From Actinomycetota bacterium (GTDB lineage: Bacteria; Actinomycetota; Actinomycetes; UBA12327), in contig DPWC01000137.1 of assembly GCA_003529305.1 (NCBI GenBank), positions 1 through 5,550 of the forward strand: a DNA stretch of 5,550 bases, in the 5' to 3' direction. A model generated the notes under the pieces. It saw only the letters and a list, made by a program, of their open reading frames with translations, made no database searches and was not told the origin of the DNA. The position numbers and the translations under genes were made by a program. Of the stretch, positions 1 through 5,473 are shown piece by piece (position 1 is the first letter of the stretch; every line of letters begins with the position of its first letter).

Positions 1-1
1 C

Positions 2-1168
2 GAGCAGCGCCTGTCGGCCCAGTTCGGCAGTGTGGCGGCCGAAGTGCTGTCGCGCAGCAACGCCGACTTTCTGCAACTCGCCGAACAACGCCTCAAAGCC
101 TCCGAGGTCGCTGGCAGCGCCGAACTTGAGGCCAAGCGCAAAGGCGTGGAAGAACTCGTCACCCCGCTGCAAGAGCGACTGCTGAAACTCGACGCACAGA
201 TTCAGGAATTGGAGAAGCAACGGGCCGAAGCCTTCGGTGGCATGCGCGAGCAGATGGACAGCCTCACCCGCGGAAGTGCCGACTTGCGTCGAGAGACCTC
301 AGCGTTGGTGCAGGCCCTGCGGGCTCCGCAAACGCGCGGCCGTTGGGGTGAGGTGCAACTACAGCGGGTGGTCGAACTTGCTGGCATGCAGCAGCACTGC
401 GACTTTCTCACCCAAGACTCCACCGCTCAGGAGGACGGCTCCAAGCAGCGGCCCGACCTGACCGTCACCCTCACCGGTGGTCGCACGATCTTCGTGGACT
501 CCAAAGTGCCGTTGTCGTCCTATCTTGATGCCCACGATGCCTCTGAACCTGCGGTGATCGAGGCCAAGTTGCAGGCACACGCCAAGAGCGTGAAAGCCCA
601 TGTCGACGCTCTGGCAAAGAAGGAGTACTGGAACCAGCCCGGGCTGCAGAGCCCCGAACTGGTGGTGCTGTTCATCCCCGGCGAGGCCTTCTTGGCCCCC
701 GCACTTGAACGGGACACCACTTTGCTTGACGCCGCGATGGAGAAGAAAGTCATCATCGCCACTCCGACCACCTTGGTAGCCATGCTGCGCACCATTGAGT
801 TCTCCTGGCGGCAGGAGCGGCTCTCACAGAACGCGCAAAAGATCTTGGACCTCGGCAAAGAGATGTTCGATCGCATCCAAAAGGTCTCCACCGACTTCGC
901 CGGTGTGGGCAAGGCGTTGGGCAAAGCCACGGACGCGTACAACGCGGCCGTGGGTTCGCTCGAGACTCGCTTGTTTGTCACGGCAAGAAAACTGCATGAG
1001 TTGGGCAGTAGTCCCAACGATGTTGAGGCACCTGCTGCCCAGGACAAGGGACTGCGCCCACTGACCAGCATCCCCGGTGATGTGAGCCAGCCCACCGACA
1101 TTGCCGGTGATGGATACGGCGACACGACCGACCTCCAACCTGGGCAAGGGCAACGCTCAGCAGGCTGA
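2..1168 (+). CDS. rmuC: RmuC family DNA recombination protein (5' end outside window)
   Basis: This is the C-terminal part of an RmuC-family protein, 388 codons plus stop. The frame is open to the left edge, and the residues before the first in-frame GTG (position 32) still fit the family, so the true start lies outside the window. The N-terminal membrane anchor and most of the coiled coil usual in RmuC are missing. Visible parts are a Lys/Glu-rich helical stretch (about nt 60-300), the family signature TRGRWGEVQLQRVVELAGM (about nt 332-388), and RPD (nt 452-460) followed by VDSK (nt 494-505). That pair has the spacing of a PD-(D/E)xK nuclease-like core, which RmuC proteins are predicted to contain. 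E. coli RmuC is known for limiting inversions at short inverted repeats; its biochemical activity is not well defined. The last ~50 residues are rich in Gly, Asp, Pro and Thr and are probably disordered. The family call is firm; function is by homology only. Confidence 0.93.
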   Translation, partial: EQRLSAQFGSVAAEVLSRSNADFLQLAEQRLKASEVAGSAELEAKRKGVEELVTPLQERLLKLDAQIQELEKQRAEAFGGMREQMDSLTRGSADLRRETSALVQALRAPQTRGRWGEVQLQRVVELAGMQQHCDFLTQDSTAQEDGSKQRPDLTVTLTGGRTIFVDSKVPLSSYLDAHDASEPAVIEAKLQAHAKSVKAHVDALAKKEYWNQPGLQSPELVVLFIPGEAFLAPALERDTTLLDAAMEKKVIIATPTTLVAMLRTIEFSWRQERLSQNAQKILDLGKEMFDRIQKVSTDFAGVGKALGKATDAYNAAVGSLETRLFVTARKLHELGSSPNDVEAPAAQDKGLRPLTSIPGDVSQPTDIAGDGYGDTTDLQPGQGQRSAG

Positions 1169-1172
1169 CCAC

Positions 1173-1178
1173 TAGCGT
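1173..1178 (+). promoter_or_regulatory. Putative -10 box of a leaderless promoter for the DUF6542 gene
   Basis: TAGCGT fits the actinobacterial -10 consensus TANNNT and occupies exactly -12 to -7 counted from the GTG at 1185, so transcription would begin on the start codon. It lies 4 nt after the rmuC stop codon. Its first three bases are also an in-frame TAG that blocks any longer upstream start. No Shine-Dalgarno precedes the GTG. There is no good -35 at the usual distance, which is common in this phylum. The promoter is inferred from position and sequence only. Confidence 0.45.
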
Positions 1179-1184
1179 CGCCTC

Positions 1185-1595
1185 GTGGCCACCAGCAGCA
1201 CCACTCGACGCCCAGCGCGGCGGGCTCCCCGGCAGGGCACACTCACCATTGCCGGCATCGTGGTCATCACCTTGATTCCCACTGCCGTGATGATGCTGTT
1301 GCATGGCCTGCTCTTCCACGGCATCGGCTGGTTCGCGAACCTGACTTTTCTGGTCTGCTGCGTTTTCGCCGCCACTCGAGTCAAGCGGCAGGAATTCGTC
1401 GCCATGATCATGGCGCCCCCACTGATCTATGCCGCCGGCATCGTCATTGCTGGACTGACCCTGGGGGGGCGCGGTGGACTCGTGGGCACCGTGGCCAATT
1501 TGGGGACCTATCTGGCCGTCGGAGCACCGTGGTTGTTTGTCACCACGATCAGCTGCCTCGTCATCGTGATTGTGCGGGGCCGCACCGGTCGCTGA
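1185..1595 (+). CDS. Small multi-pass membrane protein, DUF6542-like
   Basis: A 136-residue integral membrane protein of unknown function. The N-terminus (1-18) is basic and Arg/Thr rich and likely cytoplasmic. Four hydrophobic segments follow at roughly residues 19-42, 48-64, 71-93 and 105-130, and the protein ends in a short basic tail (RGRTGR). From memory, size, topology and position between rmuC and ispH match the DUF6542 proteins found beside ispH and xseA in many actinobacteria; this was not confirmed by a search. The GTG at 1185 is chosen because an in-frame TAG at 1173-1175 closes the frame upstream, no other start codon lies between, and a -10-like box sits at the leaderless distance. 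It starts 16 nt after rmuC and runs convergent to ispH with a 30-nt gap. No catalytic motif is visible, so I assign no function. Confidence 0.8.
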   Translation: MATSSTTRRPARRAPRQGTLTIAGIVVITLIPTAVMMLLHGLLFHGIGWFANLTFLVCCVFAATRVKRQEFVAMIMAPPLIYAAGIVIAGLTLGGRGGLVGTVANLGTYLAVGAPWLFVTTISCLVIVIVRGRTGR

Positions 1596-1625
1596 ACCGC
1601 AGCGCTGCAACCGTCATCCAGTTCG

Positions 1626-2600
1626 TCAGGCTCGACCGGCTGCTTTGAGATCGCGCCGCAACTCCTGCGGCAGGGCGAAGGTCAAACTCTCTTCGGCGGC
1701 GCTGACCTCCTCAACACTGTCGAAGCCGCGTTCGGCCAGCCACTGCAACACCCCATCAACCAAGATCTCTGGCACCGATGCACCGGAGGTCACTCCAACG
1801 ACGGCCGCACCGGCTACCCATGCGGGATCAATCTCGTCAGCGAAGTCCACCCGATAAGCGGCTGAGGCGCCGGCATCCAACGCCACCTCCACCAAGCGCA
1901 CCGAGTTCGACGAATTGCCCGAGCCCACCACGATCACCACATCACTACGGGCGGCGATCAGCTTGACCGACGACTGACGGTTCTGCGTGGCATAACAGAT
2001 GTCATCGCTCGGCGGATCGACCAGAAGCGGGAACCGCTCCCGTAGCTTCTCCACCGTTTCCATCGTCTCGTCGACAGACAAAGTGGTCTGAGACAGCCAG
2101 GCGATGCGCTCCGGGTTCTCGATATCAATCTCCGCGGCCTCGTCAGGGCCATCGACTAACACGATGCGTTCGGGCGCCTCGCCCATGGTGCCGATAACTT
2201 CCTCATGGCCTTCGTGACCAATCAACAAGATGTTGTAACCCTCATCGGCGAATCTCTTCGCCTCGTTGTGCACCTTGGTCACGAGGGGGCAGGTGGCATC
2301 AATGGTGCGAAGGTTTCGACGCTCGGCCTCTTCATGCACGATCGGCGCCACACCGTGCGCCGAGAACACCACGAGAGCGCCCTCGGGGACCTCATCGGTT
2401 TCATCGACAAAAATGGCGCCGCGCTTCTCCAGCGTGCGCACCACATGCTGGTTGTGCACGATCTCCTTGCGCACATACACGGGTGCACCGTGCAGTTCGA
2501 GTGCCTTCTCCACGGTCTCCACGGCCCGATCCACCCCAGCGCAGTATCCGCGCGGTGCAGCCAGCAGCACCTGCTTGCCGGTGGTGGCGACTTCTGACAC
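1626..2600 (-). CDS. ispH: 4-hydroxy-3-methylbut-2-enyl diphosphate reductase (IspH/LytB)
   Basis: IspH catalyses the last step of the MEP (non-mevalonate) isoprenoid pathway in the cytoplasm, reducing HMBPP to IPP and DMAPP with an iron-sulfur cluster. The three cluster-binding cysteines are all present: C20 (PRGYCAGV), C104 (DATCPLVTK) and C202 (DDICYATQNRQ). Substrate-binding residues are also in place: H49 (EIVHN), H82 (SAHGV), E134 (GHEGHEEV), and the NSSNS loop at 229-233. From the GTG at 2600 the protein has 324 residues, normal for the family, and resembles mycobacterial LytB2 closely. The frame stays open antisense to xseA up to an ATG at 2915, and an ATG also lies at 2654. I prefer the GTG because the conserved region begins just inside it (about residue 11) and TACGAT sits at the exact leaderless -10 position. 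It is divergent from xseA and convergent with the DUF6542 gene. Function is secure; the start is fairly secure. Confidence 0.96.
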   Translation of the reverse strand: MSEVATTGKQVLLAAPRGYCAGVDRAVETVEKALELHGAPVYVRKEIVHNQHVVRTLEKRGAIFVDETDEVPEGALVVFSAHGVAPIVHEEAERRNLRTIDATCPLVTKVHNEAKRFADEGYNILLIGHEGHEEVIGTMGEAPERIVLVDGPDEAAEIDIENPERIAWLSQTTLSVDETMETVEKLRERFPLLVDPPSDDICYATQNRQSSVKLIAARSDVVIVVGSGNSSNSVRLVEVALDAGASAAYRVDFADEIDPAWVAGAAVVGVTSGASVPEILVDGVLQWLAERGFDSVEEVSAAEESLTFALPQELRRDLKAAGRA

Positions 2601-2606
2601 GGCCCC

Positions 2607-2612
2607 ATCGTA
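2607..2612 (-). promoter_or_regulatory. Putative -10 box of a leaderless promoter for ispH
   Basis: Read on the minus strand this is TACGAT, which fits TANNNT and is close to TATAAT. It occupies -12 to -7 relative to the first base of the GTG at 2600, so the transcript would begin at the start codon. The alternative ATG at 2654 has no such box at the same distance (the minus-strand bases there are GTGGCA). A TTGACG lies just upstream, but only 2 nt separates it from the -10, so it cannot be a -35 element. Confidence 0.5.
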
Positions 2613-2640
2613 GGCGTCAACCAGGGTCCGGGCCCGCGCG

Positions 2641-2646
2641 TACCCT
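2641..2646 (+). promoter_or_regulatory. Putative -10 box of a leaderless promoter for xseA
   Basis: TACCCT fits TANNNT and lies at exactly -12 to -7 from the xseA ATG at 2653. No Shine-Dalgarno is visible between the box and the ATG, which agrees with leaderless expression. The opposed ispH -10 box is only 28 bp away, so the two promoters overlap within a space that one RNA polymerase would cover. Mutual exclusion is an inference. Confidence 0.5.
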
Positions 2647-2652
2647 GCCCTC

Positions 2653-3894
2653 ATGTCTGCTGCCACCACGCCTGAGTCGCCGTGGAGCGTGCTGCGAGCA
2701 GCCACTGAGATCAAAGGGTGGGTAGACCGGCTCGGCGAGATCTGGATTGAAGGCGAGGTCTCCAATCTCTCGTTGCGGGCGGGTAACCAAATGTCCTTCC
2801 TGACCTTGCGCGATCTGACCGAGAACGCAGCGCTGCCGGTGGCGTGCTTCGGCAGTGTCGTTAAGGCGATGTCGTCCCCGCCGAAGGAAGGCGACCGCTT
2901 GGTGATTCTCGGCAAGCCGTCGTTTTATGTGCCTAGCGGGCGCCTGAGCATCACGGCCACGGCGATGCGCGCCGTCGGCATCGGCGAATTGCTGGCCCGC
3001 ATCGAGGTACTGAAGAAGATTCTCGACGGCGAGGGGTTGTTCGCTGAGTCCCGCAAGAAGCCGCTGCCCTTCCTGCCACGCGCCGTGGGCTTGATTACCG
3101 GTGCCAACAGCGATGCCGAGCGCGATGTTCTCGAAAACGCCCGTCGGCGATGGCCTGCGGTGCGCTTCGAGGTACGCAATACCGCCGTGCAGGGGCCCAA
3201 GACGGTGCCCGAAGTCATCGCCGCTTTGACCGATCTCCAGCGCAACCCCGAGGTCGAGGTGATTGTCATCGCCCGCGGCGGGGGTTCCGTGGAAGATCTG
3301 CTGCCGTTTTCCGACGAGGCGCTGGTGCGAGCGGTGGCTGACTGCTCGGTGCCTGTGGTCTCGGCGATTGGGCACGAAGCCGATCAACCTCTGCTGGACT
3401 TCGTCGCCGACCTGCGAGCCTCCACACCCACCGATGCGGCCGCTCGCATCGTGCCCGACATTCAGGCCGAACTTCGCACCATTGCCGACCACCTGTCGAA
3501 GACCCGCGCCGTGGTGACGCGCCTGGTTCGAGAGGCGGGCAGCTGGCTGCGGGATATGCGATCGCGGCCTGTCTTGGCCTCTCCCGATGGGTTTCTGATC
3601 GTTCGCCAAGAACAGTGGGCCGGGTTGGTGCTGCGCATGCGTACCCACATCGCGCACGCTCTGGAGCGAGCACGGCTGGAAGTCGACAACCTTCGCAGTT
3701 CAGTTCACCTGCTGTCGCCAGCTTCCACCTTGGATCGCGGCTACGCCATCGTGCAACGCGCAGATGGCACCGTGGTGCAACAAGCAGCACACCTGACGGC
3801 ACAGGAGGTGCTCTCAGTGCGCGTGGCATCAGGTAGTTTCACTGCCACTGTCGAGCAGATCACCGACACCGGCAGCGACCCTGAGGGAGCCTGA
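2653..3894 (+). CDS. xseA: Exodeoxyribonuclease VII large subunit
   Basis: The catalytic subunit of exonuclease VII, which with several XseB copies degrades single-stranded DNA to short oligonucleotides in both directions and acts in repair. The 413 residues fit the shorter actinobacterial form. In order: an N-terminal OB-fold (about 10-106, with IWIEGEVSNL at 30-39); the catalytic domain, including GLITGANSDAERDVLENARR (146-165), IARGGGSVEDLLPFSDEAL (206-224), SAIGHEADQPLLDFVADLRA (237-256) and STPTDAA (257-263); a helical region (about 268-350) expected to hold XseB; and the C-terminal motif LLSPASTLDRGYAIV (353-367). The conserved GHExD and RGGGS motifs are intact. The ATG at 2653 is supported by the -10 box at the leaderless distance and by the normal position of the OB-fold. 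Its stop overlaps the xseB start by one base (TGATG), implying translational coupling. The call is firm. Confidence 0.96.
   Translation: MSAATTPESPWSVLRAATEIKGWVDRLGEIWIEGEVSNLSLRAGNQMSFLTLRDLTENAALPVACFGSVVKAMSSPPKEGDRLVILGKPSFYVPSGRLSITATAMRAVGIGELLARIEVLKKILDGEGLFAESRKKPLPFLPRAVGLITGANSDAERDVLENARRRWPAVRFEVRNTAVQGPKTVPEVIAALTDLQRNPEVEVIVIARGGGSVEDLLPFSDEALVRAVADCSVPVVSAIGHEADQPLLDFVADLRASTPTDAAARIVPDIQAELRTIADHLSKTRAVVTRLVREAGSWLRDMRSRPVLASPDGFLIVRQEQWAGLVLRMRTHIAHALERARLEVDNLRSSVHLLSPASTLDRGYAIVQRADGTVVQQAAHLTAQEVLSVRVASGSFTATVEQITDTGSDPEGA
3883..3889 (+). promoter_or_regulatory. Ribosome binding site of xseB
   Basis: GAGGGAG lies 4 nt before the xseB ATG, inside the last codons of xseA. 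The spacing is short but usable. Unlike the three promoter-proximal genes on this side, this internal operon gene has a purine-rich Shine-Dalgarno, as expected if xseA and xseB are translated from one message. Confidence 0.6.
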
Positions 3895-3983
3895 TGAGCA
3901 CCGACGACATTCCCGCAGACATCGCTGCTTTGAGCTATGAGGACGCTCGGGACGAACTCACAGCGATCGTCGCCAAACTCGAA
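3894..3983 (+). CDS. xseB: Exodeoxyribonuclease VII small subunit, 5' fragment cut at the junction
   Basis: Only the first 30 codons are present. After a short acidic leader, residues 14-30 (SYEDARDELTAIVAKLE) match the opening of the XseB helical domain, whose usual form is close to YEEARxELxxIVxxLE followed by a Gly-rich turn and a second helix. That continuation is absent: from residue 31 the frame reads into an unrelated thiamine-diphosphate enzyme. XseB is normally about 60-85 residues, so well over half is missing, including most of what packs on XseA. The start at 3894 overlaps the xseA stop by one base and has a Shine-Dalgarno. Gene identity is strong from both residues and operon position. 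The reading frame continues without a stop to 4334, so an automatic caller would report a 146-residue fusion. The exact 3' limit is uncertain by about 12 nt. Confidence 0.85.
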
Positions 3984-3986
3984 TAT
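3972..3986 (+). other. Chimeric junction between two source genomes
   Basis: Left of this interval every gene is actinobacterial in type; right of it both genes look betaproteobacterial. The switch occurs inside one open reading frame, between XseB residues (AKLE) and thiamine-diphosphate enzyme residues (YPQRDVVAL). The codons for AKLE could be shared by both partners, so the breakpoint may lie in a short stretch of microhomology and cannot be fixed to a base. No transposon end, target duplication, attachment site or integrase is visible here. An assembly or library chimera explains this most simply. Confidence 0.8.
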
Positions 3987-4334
3987 CCGCAGCGCGACGT
4001 CGTGGCGCTGGCCGGCGACGGCGCTTTCCTCATGACCATCGGCGATCTGCCGACCGCAGCGGAATACGGCGCCAACATTCTGATGGTGGTGCACAACAAC
4101 AGCACCTTCGGCCAGACCTACATGCAGCAGACCAATATCTACGGCCACACCTTTGGCACCACTTTCAAGAGCCCGAACTTCGCGCAGTATGCGGAGGCCA
4201 GCGGCTGCAAGGGCATCCGCGTTTCTGACGCGAAGGATCTGCCCGATGCGATGCGTGCTGCGCAGGCGGCGACGAAAACGCAGCCGGTGCTGGTCGAGGT
4301 CATGGTGTCAAGCGAGAACAATCCGAAGCTTTAA
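3984..4334 (+). CDS. Thiamine-diphosphate-dependent enzyme, acetolactate synthase type, C-terminal fragment
   Basis: This is the C-terminal, cofactor-binding end of a ThDP enzyme of the acetolactate synthase/benzoylformate decarboxylase superfamily, 116 residues. The ThDP/magnesium motif is clear: GDG (nt 4014-4022), then 24 residues, then NN (nt 4095-4100), followed by STFGQTYMQQ. The rest, with QYAEASGCKGIRV and PVLVEVMV, fits the end of this domain. The N-terminal pyrimidine-binding and central domains (about 430 residues in a full enzyme) are absent because the sequence changes identity at the junction. With those domains lost the substrate cannot be inferred, and I leave the symbol blank. 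It ends 12 nt from the convergent Bug gene. ThDP enzymes of this kind occur near Bug genes in Burkholderiales catabolic loci, which is context and not proof. As it stands the fragment cannot be a working enzyme. Confidence 0.85.
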   Translation, partial: YPQRDVVALAGDGAFLMTIGDLPTAAEYGANILMVVHNNSTFGQTYMQQTNIYGHTFGTTFKSPNFAQYAEASGCKGIRVSDAKDLPDAMRAAQAATKTQPVLVEVMVSSENNPKL

Positions 4335-4346
4335 CCGCTGCGCCGT

Positions 4347-5303
4347 TCAATCGGCGCGCGCACCGGATTTTTCGACGACGCTGCGCCACTTGGCGATTTC
4401 ACTGCGGATATAGGCCATGAGCGCGGCGCGCGGCATGGTCGCGACGGCGAAACCCTGCCGGCGCAACTGATCGGTGACCTCGGGCAGGCGCACGATGCGG
4501 TCGAGTTCCGCATTGAGGCGCTCGACAATCGCCGGCGCAGTGCCGGTCGGCACCATCACTGCATCCCACAACGCGGCTTCGAAACCCGGCAGGCCCGATT
4601 CGGCAATCGTCGGAAATTCCGGCGCAACCGTCGAGCGTTTCAGGCCGGTGACCGCGATGCCGCGCATTTTTTCGCTCTTCACGTAAGGCATCAGCGCCGA
4701 CATGCTCGACGTGAGCATCGGCACCTGGCCGCCGACGATGTCGATGATCGCCGCGCCGTCACCCTTGTAATGCACGGGCACCATGTCGATCTTCGTCATC
4801 TGCTTGAAGAGCTCCATCGACATGTGCGGCGACGAGCCGATGCCGCCGGTCGCAAAGTTTATCTGGCCGGGCCGCGCCTTCGCGAGCGTGATCAGGTCCT
4901 TCACCGTTTTCACCGGGAACGACGGATTCACCACCATCAGCAGCGGGTTGTGCACGACGCGCACGACGGTCGCGAAGTCCTTGATCGGGTCGTAGCCGAC
5001 TTTCGCATACATATAAGGCGCCACCGCGTGCGTCGTCTGGCTGGCGAGATAGAGCGCGTAGCCGTCGGGCGGCGCTTTCGCGACGATTTCAGCGCCGATG
5101 GTGCCGGTGGCGCCGACGCGGTTCTCGACGATGAACGACTGCCCCAGACGATCGGTGAGTTGCTGCGCGACGATGCGCGCGACGATGTCGGATGGGCCGC
5201 CCGCGGTGAAGCCGACGACGATGCGCGTCGGCTTCGACGGATAGTTTTGCGCGTGAGCCGTTGCGACGCTCGCGAGCAGCAGGATGATTGCCGTTAAACG
5301 CAT
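4347..5303 (-). CDS. Bug/TctC family periplasmic solute-binding protein
   Basis: A complete 318-residue Bug-family binding protein (tripartite tricarboxylate transporter receptor, TctC type), the normal length. Residues 1-18 form a signal peptide: MR, a hydrophobic core, then ATAHA with likely cleavage before Q19, so the protein is periplasmic. Family landmarks are YPSKPTRIVV (21-30), GGPSDIVAR (35-43), the ligand-loop region VENRVGATGTIGAE (59-72), PPDGY (78-82), GIGSSPHM (154-161), VHYKGDG (177-183) and PTIAESGLPGFE (231-242). Bug proteins bind small carboxylates, amino acids or related compounds. Many are orphans without adjacent TctA/TctB membrane genes, and none is visible here. The ligand cannot be read from the sequence. 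The ATG at 5303 is supported by a strong Shine-Dalgarno and by the signal peptide starting there. The large expansion of this family in Burkholderiales is the main clue to the source of this half. Confidence 0.95.
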   Translation of the reverse strand: MRLTAIILLLASVATAHAQNYPSKPTRIVVGFTAGGPSDIVARIVAQQLTDRLGQSFIVENRVGATGTIGAEIVAKAPPDGYALYLASQTTHAVAPYMYAKVGYDPIKDFATVVRVVHNPLLMVVNPSFPVKTVKDLITLAKARPGQINFATGGIGSSPHMSMELFKQMTKIDMVPVHYKGDGAAIIDIVGGQVPMLTSSMSALMPYVKSEKMRGIAVTGLKRSTVAPEFPTIAESGLPGFEAALWDAVMVPTGTAPAIVERLNAELDRIVRLPEVTDQLRRQGFAVATMPRAALMAYIRSEIAKWRSVVEKSGARAD

Positions 5304-5309
5304 TGCTTT

Positions 5310-5320
5310 CTCCTCTCCTT
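5310..5320 (-). promoter_or_regulatory. Ribosome binding site of the Bug gene
   Basis: On the minus strand this reads AAGGAGAGGAG, two overlapping Shine-Dalgarno cores. The nearer core (GAGGAG) ends 6 nt before the ATG at 5303, an ideal spacing. It fixes the start and contrasts with the leaderless style of the left half of the window. Confidence 0.85.
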
Positions 5321-5338
5321 ATTCTGATTCGTCATCGA

Positions 5339-5473
5339 CCGCCGATAAACGCCGATGAACGCAGATGAAAAATCCTGCGGGTGCACCGGTGTTGCGGCGT
5401 CAAGCAGAGCTGTTCCGCGTGCTCATTTCTTCTGTGCCGCCTTTGATCGGCGTTTATCCGCGTTCATCGGCGG
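5339..5473. repeat. Imperfect inverted repeat made of 10-bp units
   Basis: Two 33-nt arms (5339-5371 and 5441-5473) are inverted copies of each other with 27 of 33 positions matching, separated by 69 nt. Each arm is CC followed by three tandem 10-bp units of pattern GCNGATNAAM. Arm one reads GCCGATAAAC, GCCGATGAAC, GCAGATGAAA; arm two, on the minus strand, reads GCCGATGAAC, GCGGATAAAC, GCCGATCAAA. The GAT and AA cores are kept and the variable bases fall at the same unit positions. No open frame or hairpin-with-short-loop terminator is evident between the arms. I recall similar period-10 repeats scattered between genes in other environmental bacteria, but cannot verify this here. It lies upstream of the Bug start, so it could form a large stem in that leader or bind a protein on one face of the helix. 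Confidence 0.8.

Noticed and set aside
1599..1608. Palindrome GCAGCGCTGC between the convergent DUF6542 and ispH stops as a shared terminator
   Set aside because: It has no loop, is only 10 nt, and has no U-tract on either side.
2601..2915. Extension of the ispH frame by 105 codons upstream, antisense to xseA, to an ATG at 2915
   Set aside because: The extension has no resemblance to IspH, lies opposite the conserved OB-fold of xseA, and would give a 429-residue protein against a family norm near 310-335. It is open by chance in GC-rich DNA.
2617..3657. Long minus-strand open frame of 346 codons across xseA, and other long antisense frames
   Set aside because: They overlap strongly conserved genes, show no recognisable domain, and are of the type that high-GC codon bias produces opposite real genes.
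3894..4334. The 146-residue XseB-ThDP frame as a novel fusion protein
   Set aside because: Both parts are incomplete: XseB lacks its second helix and the enzyme lacks two of three domains. Flanking genes on the two sides point to different phyla. A chimera explains this better than a new protein.
4770..5297. Plus-strand frame of 175 codons opposite the Bug gene
   Set aside because: Its product is dominated by Arg, His and Asp, typical of an antisense shadow, while the minus strand encodes a complete family member with a signal peptide and ribosome binding site.
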